Assembly (NCBI GenBank): GCA_963722175.1
Contig: CAVRKA010000003.1
Coordinates: 434,001-498,000, forward strand
Source: WHSW01 sp963722175
GTDB taxonomy: Bacteria > Actinomycetota > Thermoleophilia > Solirubrobacterales > 70-9
Reading direction: 5' to 3'
DNA length: 64,000 bases
The translations under genes and the position numbers were made by a program. Numbering within the stretch: the first letter of the stretch is position 1; each line of letters begins with the position of its first letter. Positions 17,083 through 24,872 of this stretch are shown piece after piece. Below the pieces are notes generated by a model. That model made no database searches. It was not told the DNA's origin and saw only the letters and a program-made list of their open reading frames with translations.

Positions 17083-17945
17083 CCGCCGCCGAGGCTCGCT
17101 TCCGGATACAGCGCCAGGAAGAGCTGCGTGTAGACGACGCTGATCATGAAGATCGCGACCAGGCTCGAGACGACGGACTCGTTGACCGCGCGGCCCACGC
17201 CCTCCGCGCCGCCGCCGACGTTCATGCCCTTGAACGAGGCGATCACGCCGATGATCGCCCCGAACAGCGACACCTTGAGCACCGCCGACCAGAGGTCGAT
17301 GTAGGTCGTCAGCAGGAGGAGGTTGTCGAAGAAGGCGCTCGGCGTCGAGCCGTACAGCAGGGTCGCGGCGGCGAAGGTGCCGAAGATCCCGGCCCAGAAC
17401 GTGAGCAGGTTGAGGACCGGCATCATCAGGGCGAGCGCGACGACCCGCGGCAGGACGAGGTTCCGAACCGGGTTGATGCCGAGGACGGAGAGCGCGTCGA
17501 GCTCCTCGCGGATCTTGCGCGCGCCGAGCTCGGCGGTGATCGTCGAACCGAGGGTGCCGGCGACGATGGCCGTCGTCAGCACCGGGCCGAGCTCGCGCAG
17601 GAACGCGATCGGGGCGACCGCAGAGATCCGGTCGATGGCGCCGAACGCGGAGGCGAGCGAGCCGCCCTGGATCCCGATCGTCGAGAAGCCGATCACGAAC
17701 GCGACGACAGCCGCCGGGCCGAGGGTCACGCGGAGGGAGAAGATGAACTGGCGGACGAACTCGCGCCGCCACGAGAGCCCCGGGCTGACCAGCTCGGTCC
17801 CGACCCGCAGGGCGAGCAGCGCCATGCCGCCGGCGTTGAGCAGCCAGAGCTTGGGCGGCACGTCGGAACGATTCAGGGCGCGGCGCAGCCCGGACACCCC
17901 ACCTGCGGGGCGCGGTCGTCCAAGCTTGACCCTCGATGCCTCCAT
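17079..17945 (-). CDS. MlaE/YrbE-type ABC permease (YrbEA position)
   Basis: 288 residues from ATG 17945, the first Met consistent with the family; longer in-frame starts would add about 69 low-complexity residues and cover the divergent promoter. MlaE motifs: FLRELGPVLTTAIVAGTLGSTITAELGARKIREELDALSVLGINP. First gene of the eight-gene mce operon, which runs to 8121 with gene ends overlapping at nearly every junction. Transcription diverges from the SCP2 gene; the intergenic palindrome at 18027 is the obvious control site. Confidence 0.93.
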   Translation of the reverse strand: MEASRVKLGRPRPAGGVSGLRRALNRSDVPPKLWLLNAGGMALLALRVGTELVSPGLSWRREFVRQFIFSLRVTLGPAAVVAFVIGFSTIGIQGGSLASAFGAIDRISAVAPIAFLRELGPVLTTAIVAGTLGSTITAELGARKIREELDALSVLGINPVRNLVLPRVVALALMMPVLNLLTFWAGIFGTFAAATLLYGSTPSAFFDNLLLLTTYIDLWSAVLKVSLFGAIIGVIASFKGMNVGGGAEGVGRAVNESVVSSLVAIFMISVVYTQLFLALYPEASLGGG

Positions 17946-18011
17946 TCCCCTAACGCTCCCGATCCCGAAACTAGTGACAACGACTGGCCGGCGCGCCAGT
18001 TCACCTTGCGC

Positions 18012-18040
18012 TTGACTTCCTACGGGACCGTAGCTACGGT
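18012..18040 (+). promoter_or_regulatory. Promoter and palindromic operator between mce operon and SCP2 gene
   Basis: ACCGTAGCTACGGT (18027-18040) is a perfect 14-bp palindrome. A related half (CTACGGGACCGTAG, 18020-18033) overlaps it. On the plus strand TTGACT (18012-18017), a 17-bp spacer and TACGGT (18035-18040) form a promoter overlapping the palindrome. A TetR gene lies two genes on. Control of both divergent units is inferred. Confidence 0.65.
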
Positions 18041-18075
18041 GGCGTAGCTTTGCAACCGAGAGGGGAACACACGGG

Positions 18076-18981
18076 ATGGCCGAGTTCGTAATCAGCGATG
18101 ACCTGGATCCCGCAGCGCTTGCCCGGCTGGTCGCCGAGCTCCCAGAGGACACGATGCGCGAGGTGCTGACCGGCGAGGCCGTCGCCGCAGCGGTCGATCA
18201 GGTGATCGCGCGCTTCCCCGAGTTCGTCGACGCCGAGCGGACGGAGGGGGCCCGAAGCGCGGTCGGCTGGATCGTCACCGGGGGCGACCGTCCGGACCGG
18301 TTCATCGTCGCCTTCGACGACGGGACTGTTCGCGCGGGACGTGACCTCGAGGACGAGCCGCGGGTCACGTTGGAGCTGGACGCCGTCGACTTCCTGCGCC
18401 TGGCGACCGGCAACGCCGACCCGACGACCCTGTTCCTCTCCGGCCGCCTCACGCTCACCGGGGAGCAGCTGTTCGCGATCGAGATGGCGTCGTTCCTGCG
18501 AATCCCGGGCGCCGAGGGCGAGACCGCGGCCGAGCGGGTGCTTGACCCGGGGGCGGTCGACGCGACCCGAATCGCCGCCGTGGTCCGCGACGCGCCCGAC
18601 GACGCGCTGCGCCGCGGGATGGAGGGCGAGATCCGCGAGCTGATCCTCGACGAGATCTTCCGCCGCTTCCCCGAGTACTTCAGGCGCGGGCCGCTGGACG
18701 CGAGCGAGGTCGCTCTCGCGTTCAAGATCACCGGCCGGGCCGACGGGGGCGCGGACCGCTACCGGGTGCTGATCCGCGGCGACGAGGTGATCGCCGGCAG
18801 GGACCTCGACGTCGACCCGCGGGTGACGATCGTGATGGACGGGGTCGACTTCCTGAAGCTGGTCACCGGTAACGCCAATCCGGTGATGAGCTTCCTCAGC
18901 GGGAAGCTCAAGATCAGGGGTGACCTCGGCTTCGCCGCGCAGATCCCCGGCCTGTTCAGGATCCCCTCTGCGGCGGGCTGA
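18076..18981 (+). CDS. Tandem SCP2 sterol/lipid-carrier protein
   Basis: 301 residues from ATG 18076, with AGAGGGG about 11 nt upstream. The protein is an internal duplication: residues 45-150 and 200-300 each contain an SCP2-like module with nearly parallel text, for example RVTLELDAVDFLRLATGNAD...FLSGRLTLTG and RVTIVMDGVDFLKLVTGNAN...FLSGKLKIRG, each ending FLRIP or LFRIP. SCP2 domains bind sterols, fatty acids or acyl-CoA in a hydrophobic tunnel. There is no signal peptide, so it is cytoplasmic and could receive lipids delivered by the divergent mce importer. Six bp upstream of the TetR gene, same transcript. Confidence 0.82.
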   Translation: MAEFVISDDLDPAALARLVAELPEDTMREVLTGEAVAAAVDQVIARFPEFVDAERTEGARSAVGWIVTGGDRPDRFIVAFDDGTVRAGRDLEDEPRVTLELDAVDFLRLATGNADPTTLFLSGRLTLTGEQLFAIEMASFLRIPGAEGETAAERVLDPGAVDATRIAAVVRDAPDDALRRGMEGEIRELILDEIFRRFPEYFRRGPLDASEVALAFKITGRADGGADRYRVLIRGDEVIAGRDLDVDPRVTIVMDGVDFLKLVTGNANPVMSFLSGKLKIRGDLGFAAQIPGLFRIPSAAG

Positions 18982-18987
18982 GTCGAC

Positions 18988-19602
18988 GTGGCGACGGCGA
19001 TTCGCAAGCGACCCTACGCGCCCCGCCTGCCTCCGGCCGAGCGGCGCGAGCAGCTCCTCGACGCGGCGCTCGAACTGATCGGCGAGCGGGGCTACGCGGG
19101 CGTGTCGATGGAGGGGGTGGCGCGAGCCGCCGGCGTGACCAAGCCCGTGGTCTACGACAGCTTCGCCAACCTCGACGCGCTGCTGCGCGCGCTGCTCGAC
19201 CGCGAGGAGGAGCGCGCCCTCGCCCAGCTCGCCGCGGCGATGCCGGCCGACCGAGAGGCCGATCCCGACGAGCTCGCGGTCGCGGGGTTCGTCGCCTTCC
19301 TGCGGTCGGTCGCCGCCAACCCGACCACCTGGCGCCTGATCCTGATGCCCGCCGAGGGCACGCCCGCCGCCGTTCGCGACCACGTCGACGCCGGCCGCGA
19401 GACGATCCGCGGCCAGCTCGAGGATCTCGTCACCTGGGGCGTCGCGAGGCGCGGCGGCCCGCAAGGGCTCGATCGCGAGCTCGCCGCCGGGAGCCTGATC
19501 GCGGTCGGCGAGCACCTCGCCCGGCTAACGCTCAGCCGGCCGCGGGAGTTCACTCCCGAGCGCGCCGGCGAGTTCGTTCGCGGCCTGCTCGCCGCGCTCT
19601 GA
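18988..19602 (+). CDS. TetR-family regulator of the mce/SCP2 locus (inferred)
   Basis: 204 residues from GTG 18988, six bases after the SCP2 stop. N-terminal TetR helix-turn-helix: REQLLDAALELIGERGYAGVSMEGVARAAGVTKPVVYDSFANLDALL. C-terminal part resembles the TetR ligand-binding domain. Co-transcription with the SCP2 gene and the palindrome at 18027-18040 make it the best candidate repressor of both divergent units. Stops 3 bp from the convergent anti-sigma-type gene. Confidence 0.87.
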   Translation: MATAIRKRPYAPRLPPAERREQLLDAALELIGERGYAGVSMEGVARAAGVTKPVVYDSFANLDALLRALLDREEERALAQLAAAMPADREADPDELAVAGFVAFLRSVAANPTTWRLILMPAEGTPAAVRDHVDAGRETIRGQLEDLVTWGVARRGGPQGLDRELAAGSLIAVGEHLARLTLSRPREFTPERAGEFVRGLLAAL

Positions 19603-19605
19603 GTC

Positions 19606-20043
19606 TCAGACCAGGGCGCCGGCCGCGTCCGCCCGGTCGAGCTCGAACCAGACGTGGCTCGAATCCGGATGCACCCCCCACTCGGCGAGCGCCTCGACGA
19701 TCACCAGCCCGAGCCCCCCGCCAAACGCGCCCGGAGCGCGCATCCGCACCCCGCCGGTTCCGCCGTCGTCGACGTCGCCGCGCACGAACCCGTCGGCGTC
19801 GAGCCCGACCGAGAGCGCGATCGGGCCGCCGGGGCCGTACTTGACGCCGTTGGTGACCAACTCGGTGACGACCACCCGCAGGTTGGCGAAGGTGTCGGCG
19901 GATACCGAGTCGGCAAAGATCTCGAGCGCGTCGCGCGCCGCGCAGGAGGCGTTCGGGTGCGGGTCGAGCTCGATCCGGAGCTCCGGTCGCGACCGCAGAC
20001 CGATCGGCGGATCGAGCTCCACTGGTTGATGGATCTCGGCCAT
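19606..20043 (-). CDS. Anti-sigma-factor-type ATP-binding protein (HATPase_c)
   Basis: About 145 residues from ATG 20043; an in-frame TTG at 20082, preceded by GGTGAGAAA, is a possible alternative start. The GHKL ATPase boxes are present: N box VVVTELVTNGVKYG, G1 DVDDGGTGG, G2 GGGLGLVIVEALAEWGV. Standalone domains of this kind are RsbW/SpoIIAB-like anti-sigma kinases or similar serine kinases. No sigma factor or anti-anti-sigma gene is adjacent, so the partner is elsewhere. Confidence 0.82.
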   Translation of the reverse strand: MAEIHQPVELDPPIGLRSRPELRIELDPHPNASCAARDALEIFADSVSADTFANLRVVVTELVTNGVKYGPGGPIALSVGLDADGFVRGDVDDGGTGGVRMRAPGAFGGGLGLVIVEALAEWGVHPDSSHVWFELDRADAAGALV

Positions 20044-20220
20044 CGTCCGATAGGTACCCGCTGGCGACGAAACGACTCGCAATTTCTCACCCGCGTCGAG
20101 GCGAGTCCCGGGAGTCGGGCTTGTCGAGTGCCCGGACCCGGCGCGGTCCGCCCTATTCGGCCGGCGGCCGCGCCAGGGTTAGACTGACTGCGAGCACGGC
20201 AACACCCGGGAGGGGTCGAG

Positions 20221-21132
20221 ATGTCAGGACGGATCCACCAGCACCTTCGCCAGAACGTCGTCGGGTACATCTGCCTGTTCCTGATCCTCTCCGGCGGGAC
20301 CGCCTACGCGACCCATCCCGGCGGCGCGAACACGATCAGCACCGGGGACATCATCGATGACGAGGTCAGGAGCAACGACGTTCGCGACGACACGCTGGCC
20401 GGCGGGGGCCTTGCCCATGGCGACCTGCGCGAGGCCTCGGTCGGTTCGAGCGAGGTTCGAAATGACACCCTGCCCGACGGCGGCCTGATCGCGCAGGACC
20501 TGGCGGCGAGCTCCGTGGGCCCGAGCGAGGTTCGGGACGACACGCTGTCCGGCGGCGGCCTGCGTGCCGCTGACCTGCGCTCCGGCTCCGTCGGGGGCAG
20601 CGAGGTCATCAACGACTCGCTGACCGGCACGGACGTCGACGAGTCGAGTCTGGGCCAAGTGCCGGACGCCGACCGGCTCGACGGCAACGACTCGAGCGCG
20701 TTCCCGCGTGTCTTCTCCGCGGCCGACGACTCCTTCCCGCCCGGCCCCCCGAACCGGCTCCAGGTGAACGCCACGCTCGGAGCCCTGGTCGCGGTCACCT
20801 GCGACGACGGCGGAACGAGCGGAGTCGACGGCGACGACACCGTCTCGATCGACGTCCTCAATCTCGACCCGACCCCGTTCCAGGTCTTCGTCGAGCGCGT
20901 GAACGCTCCGGGCAATACCGCCGGCGTCAACTCTCACTCGCTGAGCAGATATGAGATCCCAATGTTCAGCAGCGCCGGCTCGATCCCCGCGCCGATCTCG
21001 ACGAACCGCTTCACCATCTCCCCGCTCGGCGACTTCCAGACCGCCACGATCGTCATCGAGGCGACGGGGATGGTCCTCCCCGGCGGCAGCGACAACTGCG
21101 CGGGCATAATTCAGGCGACCAGGAGCAACTAG
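20221..21132 (+). CDS. Secreted protein with SSEVxxDTLxGGGLxxxDL repeats
   Basis: 303 residues from ATG 20221, with GGGAGGGG upstream. The N-terminus is a hydrophobic signal or anchor (VVGYICLFLILSGGTAYA). Residues 35-150 are about five repeats of roughly 22 residues (SSEVRNDTLPDGGLIAQDL type), with the Asp/Leu periodicity of a parallel beta-solenoid. The C-terminal 140 residues are beta-rich with a Cys pair (VTCDDGG, SDNCAG). A smaller relative is encoded at 23928-24581. Such proteins recur in Thermoleophilia genomes. No enzymatic motif; an extracellular role is inferred. Confidence 0.75.
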   Translation: MSGRIHQHLRQNVVGYICLFLILSGGTAYATHPGGANTISTGDIIDDEVRSNDVRDDTLAGGGLAHGDLREASVGSSEVRNDTLPDGGLIAQDLAASSVGPSEVRDDTLSGGGLRAADLRSGSVGGSEVINDSLTGTDVDESSLGQVPDADRLDGNDSSAFPRVFSAADDSFPPGPPNRLQVNATLGALVAVTCDDGGTSGVDGDDTVSIDVLNLDPTPFQVFVERVNAPGNTAGVNSHSLSRYEIPMFSSAGSIPAPISTNRFTISPLGDFQTATIVIEATGMVLPGGSDNCAGIIQATRSN

Positions 21133-21134
21133 AA

Positions 21135-21152
21135 GCACCGCTACCGGGATCC
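21135..21152 (+). repeat. Partial copy of the tRNA-Glu 3' end
   Basis: GCACCGCTACCGGGAT at 21135-21150 is identical to 27747-27762 shifted by the tRNA position (acceptor plus part of T arm), same orientation. It forms the left boundary of a 6.6-kb island-like segment that ends at the tRNA. Confidence 0.55.
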
Positions 21153-21166
21153 GATTTGTGGATCCC
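21146..21166. terminator. Hairpin between convergent genes
   Basis: GGGATCC (21146-21152) pairs with GGATCCC (21160-21166) across a 7-nt loop, between the stop of the plus-strand repeat protein and the stop of the minus-strand VapC gene. It could serve both directions. No T-tract. Confidence 0.45.
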
Positions 21167-21180
21167 AATCCAACGGCTAC

Positions 21181-21600
21181 TCAAGTGACCGGTGCGGTCG
21201 CGCACCCGGCGCCGGCTGCGGCACGGCGGAGCGCCTCGTCCCAGCTGACGACGGTGGTCGGGTCGCCGAGCGCGAGGGCGCTGGCGAGATGGACGGCGTC
21301 GTAACCGCGCAGGCCGAGCTGCTCCGCCAGGTCGCCCGCCTCCCGGGCAAGTGGCGCGTCGACCCCGACCAGGAGAAGCTCATCCTGGATCGCCTCGAAG
21401 TCCTCGACCGCCTTGGCGTGAGCCGCCGCCGTGAGCCGGCCACCACGCTGGGCGGCGGCGAGGGCGGCGCGTCCCTCTGGGTAGGCGAGGATGCTCGACG
21501 CCGCCGGGTGCCCTGTGTCCCAGATCTCCGACGCAAGCGCGGAGCCGTCTTCGGCGACGACCAGCTTGATCAGCGCCGAGGTGTCGAAGTAGAGGTTCAG
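21181..21600 (-). CDS. vapC: PIN-domain toxin, VapC type
   Basis: 139 residues. The frame begins at CTG 21600, whose bases overlap the antitoxin stop (CTGA); no ATG, GTG or TTG lies in frame nearby, so a CTG start by translational coupling is the best reading. PIN features: LYFDTSALIKL with the first catalytic Asp at the N-terminus, a Glu in AYPEGRAAL, and the second acidic cluster in GLRGYDAVHLASAL followed by VVSWDEAL. VapC proteins are Mg-dependent RNases, usually cutting tRNA or rRNA. Paired with the Phd/YefM-type antitoxin immediately upstream. Confidence 0.87.
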   Translation of the reverse strand: MNLYFDTSALIKLVVAEDGSALASEIWDTGHPAASSILAYPEGRAALAAAQRGGRLTAAAHAKAVEDFEAIQDELLLVGVDAPLAREAGDLAEQLGLRGYDAVHLASALALGDPTTVVSWDEALRRAAAGAGCATAPVT

Positions 21601-21872
21601 CGCCGCTGCTCGGCGACGAGGTCCGAAACCGAACCTCGCGACTGCACCCGCGGCCGCTTCGCCCGCCGCGACGCTTTCGGCGCCGTGACCAGCCCGCGTC
21701 GGACGAGGTCCTCGAGCGCGTCATCGCCCTCGACCGAGGACAGACGCGCGATCGGCCGGCCACGGCGCGTCACAACGACGGCGGATCCCTGCTGGACGCG
21801 ATCCAGGTATTCACTGAGCCGGTCGTGCAGCTCGCGGACGCCGACCTGGTCGTCTTTCGCATGTAGCGTCAT
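21597..21872 (-). CDS. vapB: Phd/YefM-type antitoxin of the VapC module
   Basis: 91 residues from ATG 21872. Residues 8-45 form the Phd/YefM DNA-binding fold (VGVRELHDRLSEYLDRVQQG, AVVVTRRGRPIARL). The charged C-terminal tail (ASRRAKRPRVQSRGS) would neutralise the toxin. Stop codon overlaps the toxin start by 4 nt. An 11-bp palindrome 10 bp upstream of the ATG is a likely autoregulatory site. Confidence 0.87.
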   Translation of the reverse strand: MTLHAKDDQVGVRELHDRLSEYLDRVQQGSAVVVTRRGRPIARLSSVEGDDALEDLVRRGLVTAPKASRRAKRPRVQSRGSVSDLVAEQRR

Positions 21873-21882
21873 GGCGAGAAGC

Positions 21883-21893
21883 GTAGCAGCTAC
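21883..21893. promoter_or_regulatory. Palindrome upstream of the antitoxin gene
   Basis: GTAGCAGCTAC, perfect about its central base, ends 10 bp before ATG 21872. Position and symmetry fit toxin-antitoxin autoregulation. Confidence 0.5.
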
Positions 21894-22461
21894 ATTGGCG
21901 TCTAGCCAGATGCGTTCCGCGGATCCGGAAGCGGGTCCAGCGCCAGTTCCGCCGCGAGGTACGCGTCCCTCCGGGCCCCGCGCCTCATCACGGGCGCCGG
22001 GGAACAGGTGCCCGTAGACGAACGAACCTCCCGACACTCCACGCCTCTCACCAGACTTCCTCTCTCCACCTCCCCGGCCGTCTGACCCCAGACGCTCAGC
22101 GCAGCCGCTGCCGACCCCGTCCCCAAAACATCGTGGCGGGGGCGGGGGCGGCGGCGGCGGAGCGTCGAGATCCGCATCACTGGTCCTTTTGGGCGCTACC
22201 CCCGGAACGGCGTAGGGGGTGATTCCGGGGGGTGGAGTCGGCCGAAAATCACGTACTCAGCATGGCAAAGCGATACTTCTCTCCGTGCACGGACTTCGAG
22301 AGGATCTTGACTCTTCTTTCCTGATGGCCCCTCGCTTGGAACCGAAGGGGGCCACAACCCAATCGCGGTCGCCCTTGGGCTCCAAAGCCTCGGTGCGAAA
22401 GAAACTCCCACGCCGAAAACATCTCGCGTAAAAGCGCCTGCCCGTCCGCCCCACTTGCGGA
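21894..22461. other. Non-coding stretch with one strong hairpin
   Basis: About 570 bp without a convincing gene. It contains a G-rich run (22135-22160) and a hairpin CCCCCGGAA (22199-22207) / TTCCGGGGG (22223-22231) with a 15-nt loop. Open frames here have codon use unlike the neighbours. It may be decayed coding DNA within the island. Confidence 0.5.
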
Positions 22462-22467
22462 TAGGGT
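22462..22467 (+). promoter_or_regulatory. -10 box of a leaderless transcript
   Basis: TAGGGT, followed after 7 nt by GTG 22475. The same TANNNT plus 6-8 nt plus start-codon arrangement recurs at several genes in the window. Confidence 0.5.
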
Positions 22468-22474
22468 GAGAGCG

Positions 22475-23632
22475 GTGAGGGGGGTCGCTTCGAGATCTGC
22501 CGTTGGGCTTCTGGCCGCCCTCTCGCTCGCAACCGGCGCCTCGCAGACCGCCGGCGCCGCGGCCGTGGGTGGGAAACAGGTTGCTCGGGCGGTCGAGGCG
22601 CAGTACGAGAAGTCGCCCCTACGGTCCACGATCTACGGGGTCTGGGTTGACGGGCGCCCGCTCGTCCGCGGCGCGTTGGGCCGTGCGCAGCCCGGCGTAC
22701 GCGCCACGACGAAGGACCACTTCAGGATCGGCAACGTGACCGAGTCGATGACGGTGACCCTGCTGCTGCAGCTCGTCGACGAGGGCCGGGTCAGCCTCGA
22801 CGACCCGATCTCGACATGGTTCCCGGACCTGCCCAAAGCCGATGAGGTCACCGTCGGCATGCTGGCTCGAAGCACTTCGGGGTACGCGCACTACGCGGCA
22901 CACCCGGATTTCGTCAAGCAGTTCTATGAGGATCCGCAGCGGCGCTGGAAGGTCGCCGAGATCCTGAGCCTCGCCTTCAGCCTGCCGCCGCTGTTCGAGC
23001 CGCCGGGCTCGAGCTGGGCGTTCTCGGACACGAACTTCCTGCTCCTCGGCAAGGTCCTGCGCCGCGTCGGCGGGGAGCCGGTCGAGCGGCTCATGCAGGA
23101 GCGGATCTGGGACGAGCTCGGGATGAGACAAAGCGCGATGCGGGTGGGCCCCTACATCCGGCCGCCGGTGCTGCACGGATTCACGAGGGAGCGCGGCTTC
23201 TACGAGGACTCGACCTCCTGGTCGCCGAGCATTCTGCGGCGCGCGGCGAACGCCACCTCGACGATCGGCGACCTCGGCAAATGGGCAAACGCCCTCGGCA
23301 CCGGCGCCCTCGTCTCGCGCCGGTCGCATGCGGTTCAGGTGGGGTCGGAGAACGTTGGCCTCGGCGGCCAGACGGAGGCGTTCCACTACGCGATGGGCAG
23401 CGGCGTCTCCAACCGCTGGATCTACAACAACCCGCACCTGTTCGGCTACAAAGGCCTCGTCACCTACCTGCCCGCAAAGGACGTCGCGATCGTCGTCTTC
23501 ACCACTGACGGGCCGCGCGCAAAGCCGGCAGTCCGCTACGACCAGGGCATCGTCAACCGGGTTGGAAGGCTCTTCGACGCCGACGGCGGACCGAAGCTCG
23601 CGTTCTGCCTGAGGCCGCCATGCGGTCATTGA
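22475..23632 (+). CDS. Secreted serine-beta-lactamase-fold protein, catalytic motifs lost
   Basis: 385 residues from GTG 22475, chosen because a TAGGGT -10 box lies 7 nt upstream; GTG 22466 would add three residues. Signal peptide to about residue 30. The fold is that of class C beta-lactamase/DD-peptidase relatives (FRIGNVTESMTVTLLLQLVDEGRVSLDDPI, LLGKVLRRVGGEPVERLMQERIWDELGM). However, the usual Ser-x-x-Lys is Asn-Val-Thr-Glu, the usual Tyr-x-Asn is Phe-Ser-Asp (WAFSDTNFLLLG), and the usual His/Lys-Thr-Gly is Tyr-Lys-Gly (FGYKGLV). It should therefore be catalytically dead, perhaps a binding protein. It lies in the island-like segment, followed by a SnoaL fragment. Confidence 0.78.
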   Translation: MRGVASRSAVGLLAALSLATGASQTAGAAAVGGKQVARAVEAQYEKSPLRSTIYGVWVDGRPLVRGALGRAQPGVRATTKDHFRIGNVTESMTVTLLLQLVDEGRVSLDDPISTWFPDLPKADEVTVGMLARSTSGYAHYAAHPDFVKQFYEDPQRRWKVAEILSLAFSLPPLFEPPGSSWAFSDTNFLLLGKVLRRVGGEPVERLMQERIWDELGMRQSAMRVGPYIRPPVLHGFTRERGFYEDSTSWSPSILRRAANATSTIGDLGKWANALGTGALVSRRSHAVQVGSENVGLGGQTEAFHYAMGSGVSNRWIYNNPHLFGYKGLVTYLPAKDVAIVVFTTDGPRAKPAVRYDQGIVNRVGRLFDADGGPKLAFCLRPPCGH

Positions 23633-23814
23633 CCTCGGCGGCGACAAGGCTGTCTTTGATGACGGTTGCCGGTGCCCCGCTCGGTCAGATCGAACCGAAG
23701 ACGCAGTTCCTCGTCTGGGCGTGGGTCGCTTCGGTGCGAGACGGGAAGGTCACCAGCGTCCGTAGCTTCCTCGACAAGGAAAGAGCGCTCAAAGCCGCGG
23801 GTCTAAAGAAGTAG
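23625..23814 (+). pseudogene. C-terminal remnant of a SnoaL-like gene
   Basis: Two frames together encode parts of a SnoaL/NTF2-like protein: VIDLGGDKAVFDDG in one frame, then TQFLVWAWVASVRDGKVTSVRSFLDKERALKAAGLKK in another, ending at TAG 23812-23814. The ending matches the AEALEAAGL tails of the two broken genes at 24873 and 25390. No start, no N-terminal half and a frame break: a relic. Confidence 0.65.
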
Positions 23815-23817
23815 CGC

Positions 23818-23919
23818 TTGGACGAAACGCACTACTTCTCGTGGTGGACATGCTCGGGCTTCGACGCGATGCTCGACAAGATCACGTCCGACTGGCGCGA
23901 GCACCTGGCCGGTCCGTAG
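23818..23919 (+). other. Short orphan coding fragment
   Basis: A 33-codon frame (TTG 23818 to TAG 23919) reading THYFSWWTCSGFDAMLDKI and SDWREHLAGP looks like the end of a real protein rather than random sequence. It has no start region of its own. I do not recognise the family. Confidence 0.3.
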
Positions 23920-23927
23920 CTCATTCG

Positions 23928-24581
23928 CTACTGAGCGTCGATCACGAGCAGGTTGAAGTGGGTCGTCCCATCGTCGATATCGGAATTGGTGGGATTGCAG
24001 ACCGTGATGTCCATCGTGCCGAGTTGCTCCTTGTACTGGGCGCCGTAGACCAGGCCGGCGCTCGCGTCGTGAAAGCTCGGGGTGAGCATCAGGTGATCGG
24101 TCTGCACGTCGATCCCAGTGACGGCCCTGTCCACGCAGTTGTTGTGGGGGACGTTGCCGATGGTGCCCGCGAAGTTGACGATCGCCAACTGTCCGACGTC
24201 CTCGTCGTTGAGGCCGCCGTTGGCGATGTCGGCGCTGCTCAGCGAGTCCGCGGCAACCTCGGAGGACCCAACCGAGCCAGGACCGAGGTCAATCGCGGCG
24301 AGCCCCCCTCCCGAGAGGCCCTCGTCGCGCACGTCGCCGCTGCGGACCTGGTTGTCGGCGATCTCGGCCGTCGTGACCGAGCTGCTGCGCAGGTCGGTGG
24401 CGGCGAGTCCTCCGCCCGTGAGCGTGTCATTGCGCACGTCGGCGGAGTAGACCTGCCCGTCGATGATGTCCGAGCTGCCGACCGTGTTCGCAGCGTAGGC
24501 GGCGCCGCCTCCGACGATCAGGACCAAGCAGAGCGTCGAGATCACGTTCGCGTAAGTCAGGTGGGTGCGAAGTCCGCGCAT
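23928..24581 (-). CDS. Secreted protein with SSxVxxxDLxxGGGLAAxDL repeats
   Basis: 217 residues from ATG 24581. N-terminal hydrophobic segment (VISTLCLVLIVGGGAAYA), then residues 35-115 with four repeats (VRNDTLTGGGLAATDLRSSSV, VRDEGLSGGGLAAIDL type) like those of the protein at 20221-21132. The C-terminal 90 residues are beta-rich with two Cys (NNCVDRAV, ITVCNPTN). A relative of the other protein with a shorter solenoid. Found in the island-like segment; no enzymatic motif. Confidence 0.72.
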   Translation of the reverse strand: MRGLRTHLTYANVISTLCLVLIVGGGAAYAANTVGSSDIIDGQVYSADVRNDTLTGGGLAATDLRSSSVTTAEIADNQVRSGDVRDEGLSGGGLAAIDLGPGSVGSSEVAADSLSSADIANGGLNDEDVGQLAIVNFAGTIGNVPHNNCVDRAVTGIDVQTDHLMLTPSFHDASAGLVYGAQYKEQLGTMDITVCNPTNSDIDDGTTHFNLLVIDAQ

Positions 24582-24872
24582 GGGGTCTCCCTCCGTGGGT
24601 GGTCAGCCCACCCTCTCGCCTTACGCGCGGAGATGCAAGGCGCGAGGCCCACGCAAGGCGGGCCTCGTTCTAGTGAGCCGCTCGGAGCAACCGCCTTGTG
24701 GTGGAGCTACCGGAGCCTTTCGCCCCTCGCCCTTAGCACTCCCGCAAAGCGAAGCCGCGCCCCCAAAATCATGTGGTTCTCGTCCAAAGCGACACACTTT
24801 CAAGCTGGGCGCAGGGCCCGCCGATAGATGGAAGATGTGGCTCCAAGTCGTCCAAAGCGCTACTTCTGAGCG
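24582..24872. other. Intergenic stretch with hairpin
   Basis: No gene seen. GAGGCCC (24644-24650) pairs with GGGCCTC (24660-24666) over a 9-nt loop. It lies upstream of the minus-strand repeat gene, and its role is unclear. Confidence 0.4.

Noticed and set aside
17946..18152. N-terminal extension of the first YrbE permease to 18152
   Set aside because: The added 69 residues are Ser/Arg-rich without family match and would overlap the divergent promoter and the start of the SCP2 gene.
22219..22431. 70-codon plus-strand frame in the 22-kb intergenic region
   Set aside because: No ribosome binding site, no recognisable motif, codon use unlike neighbours.
22475..23632. Active class C beta-lactamase or DD-peptidase
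   Set aside because: All three catalytic motifs are replaced.
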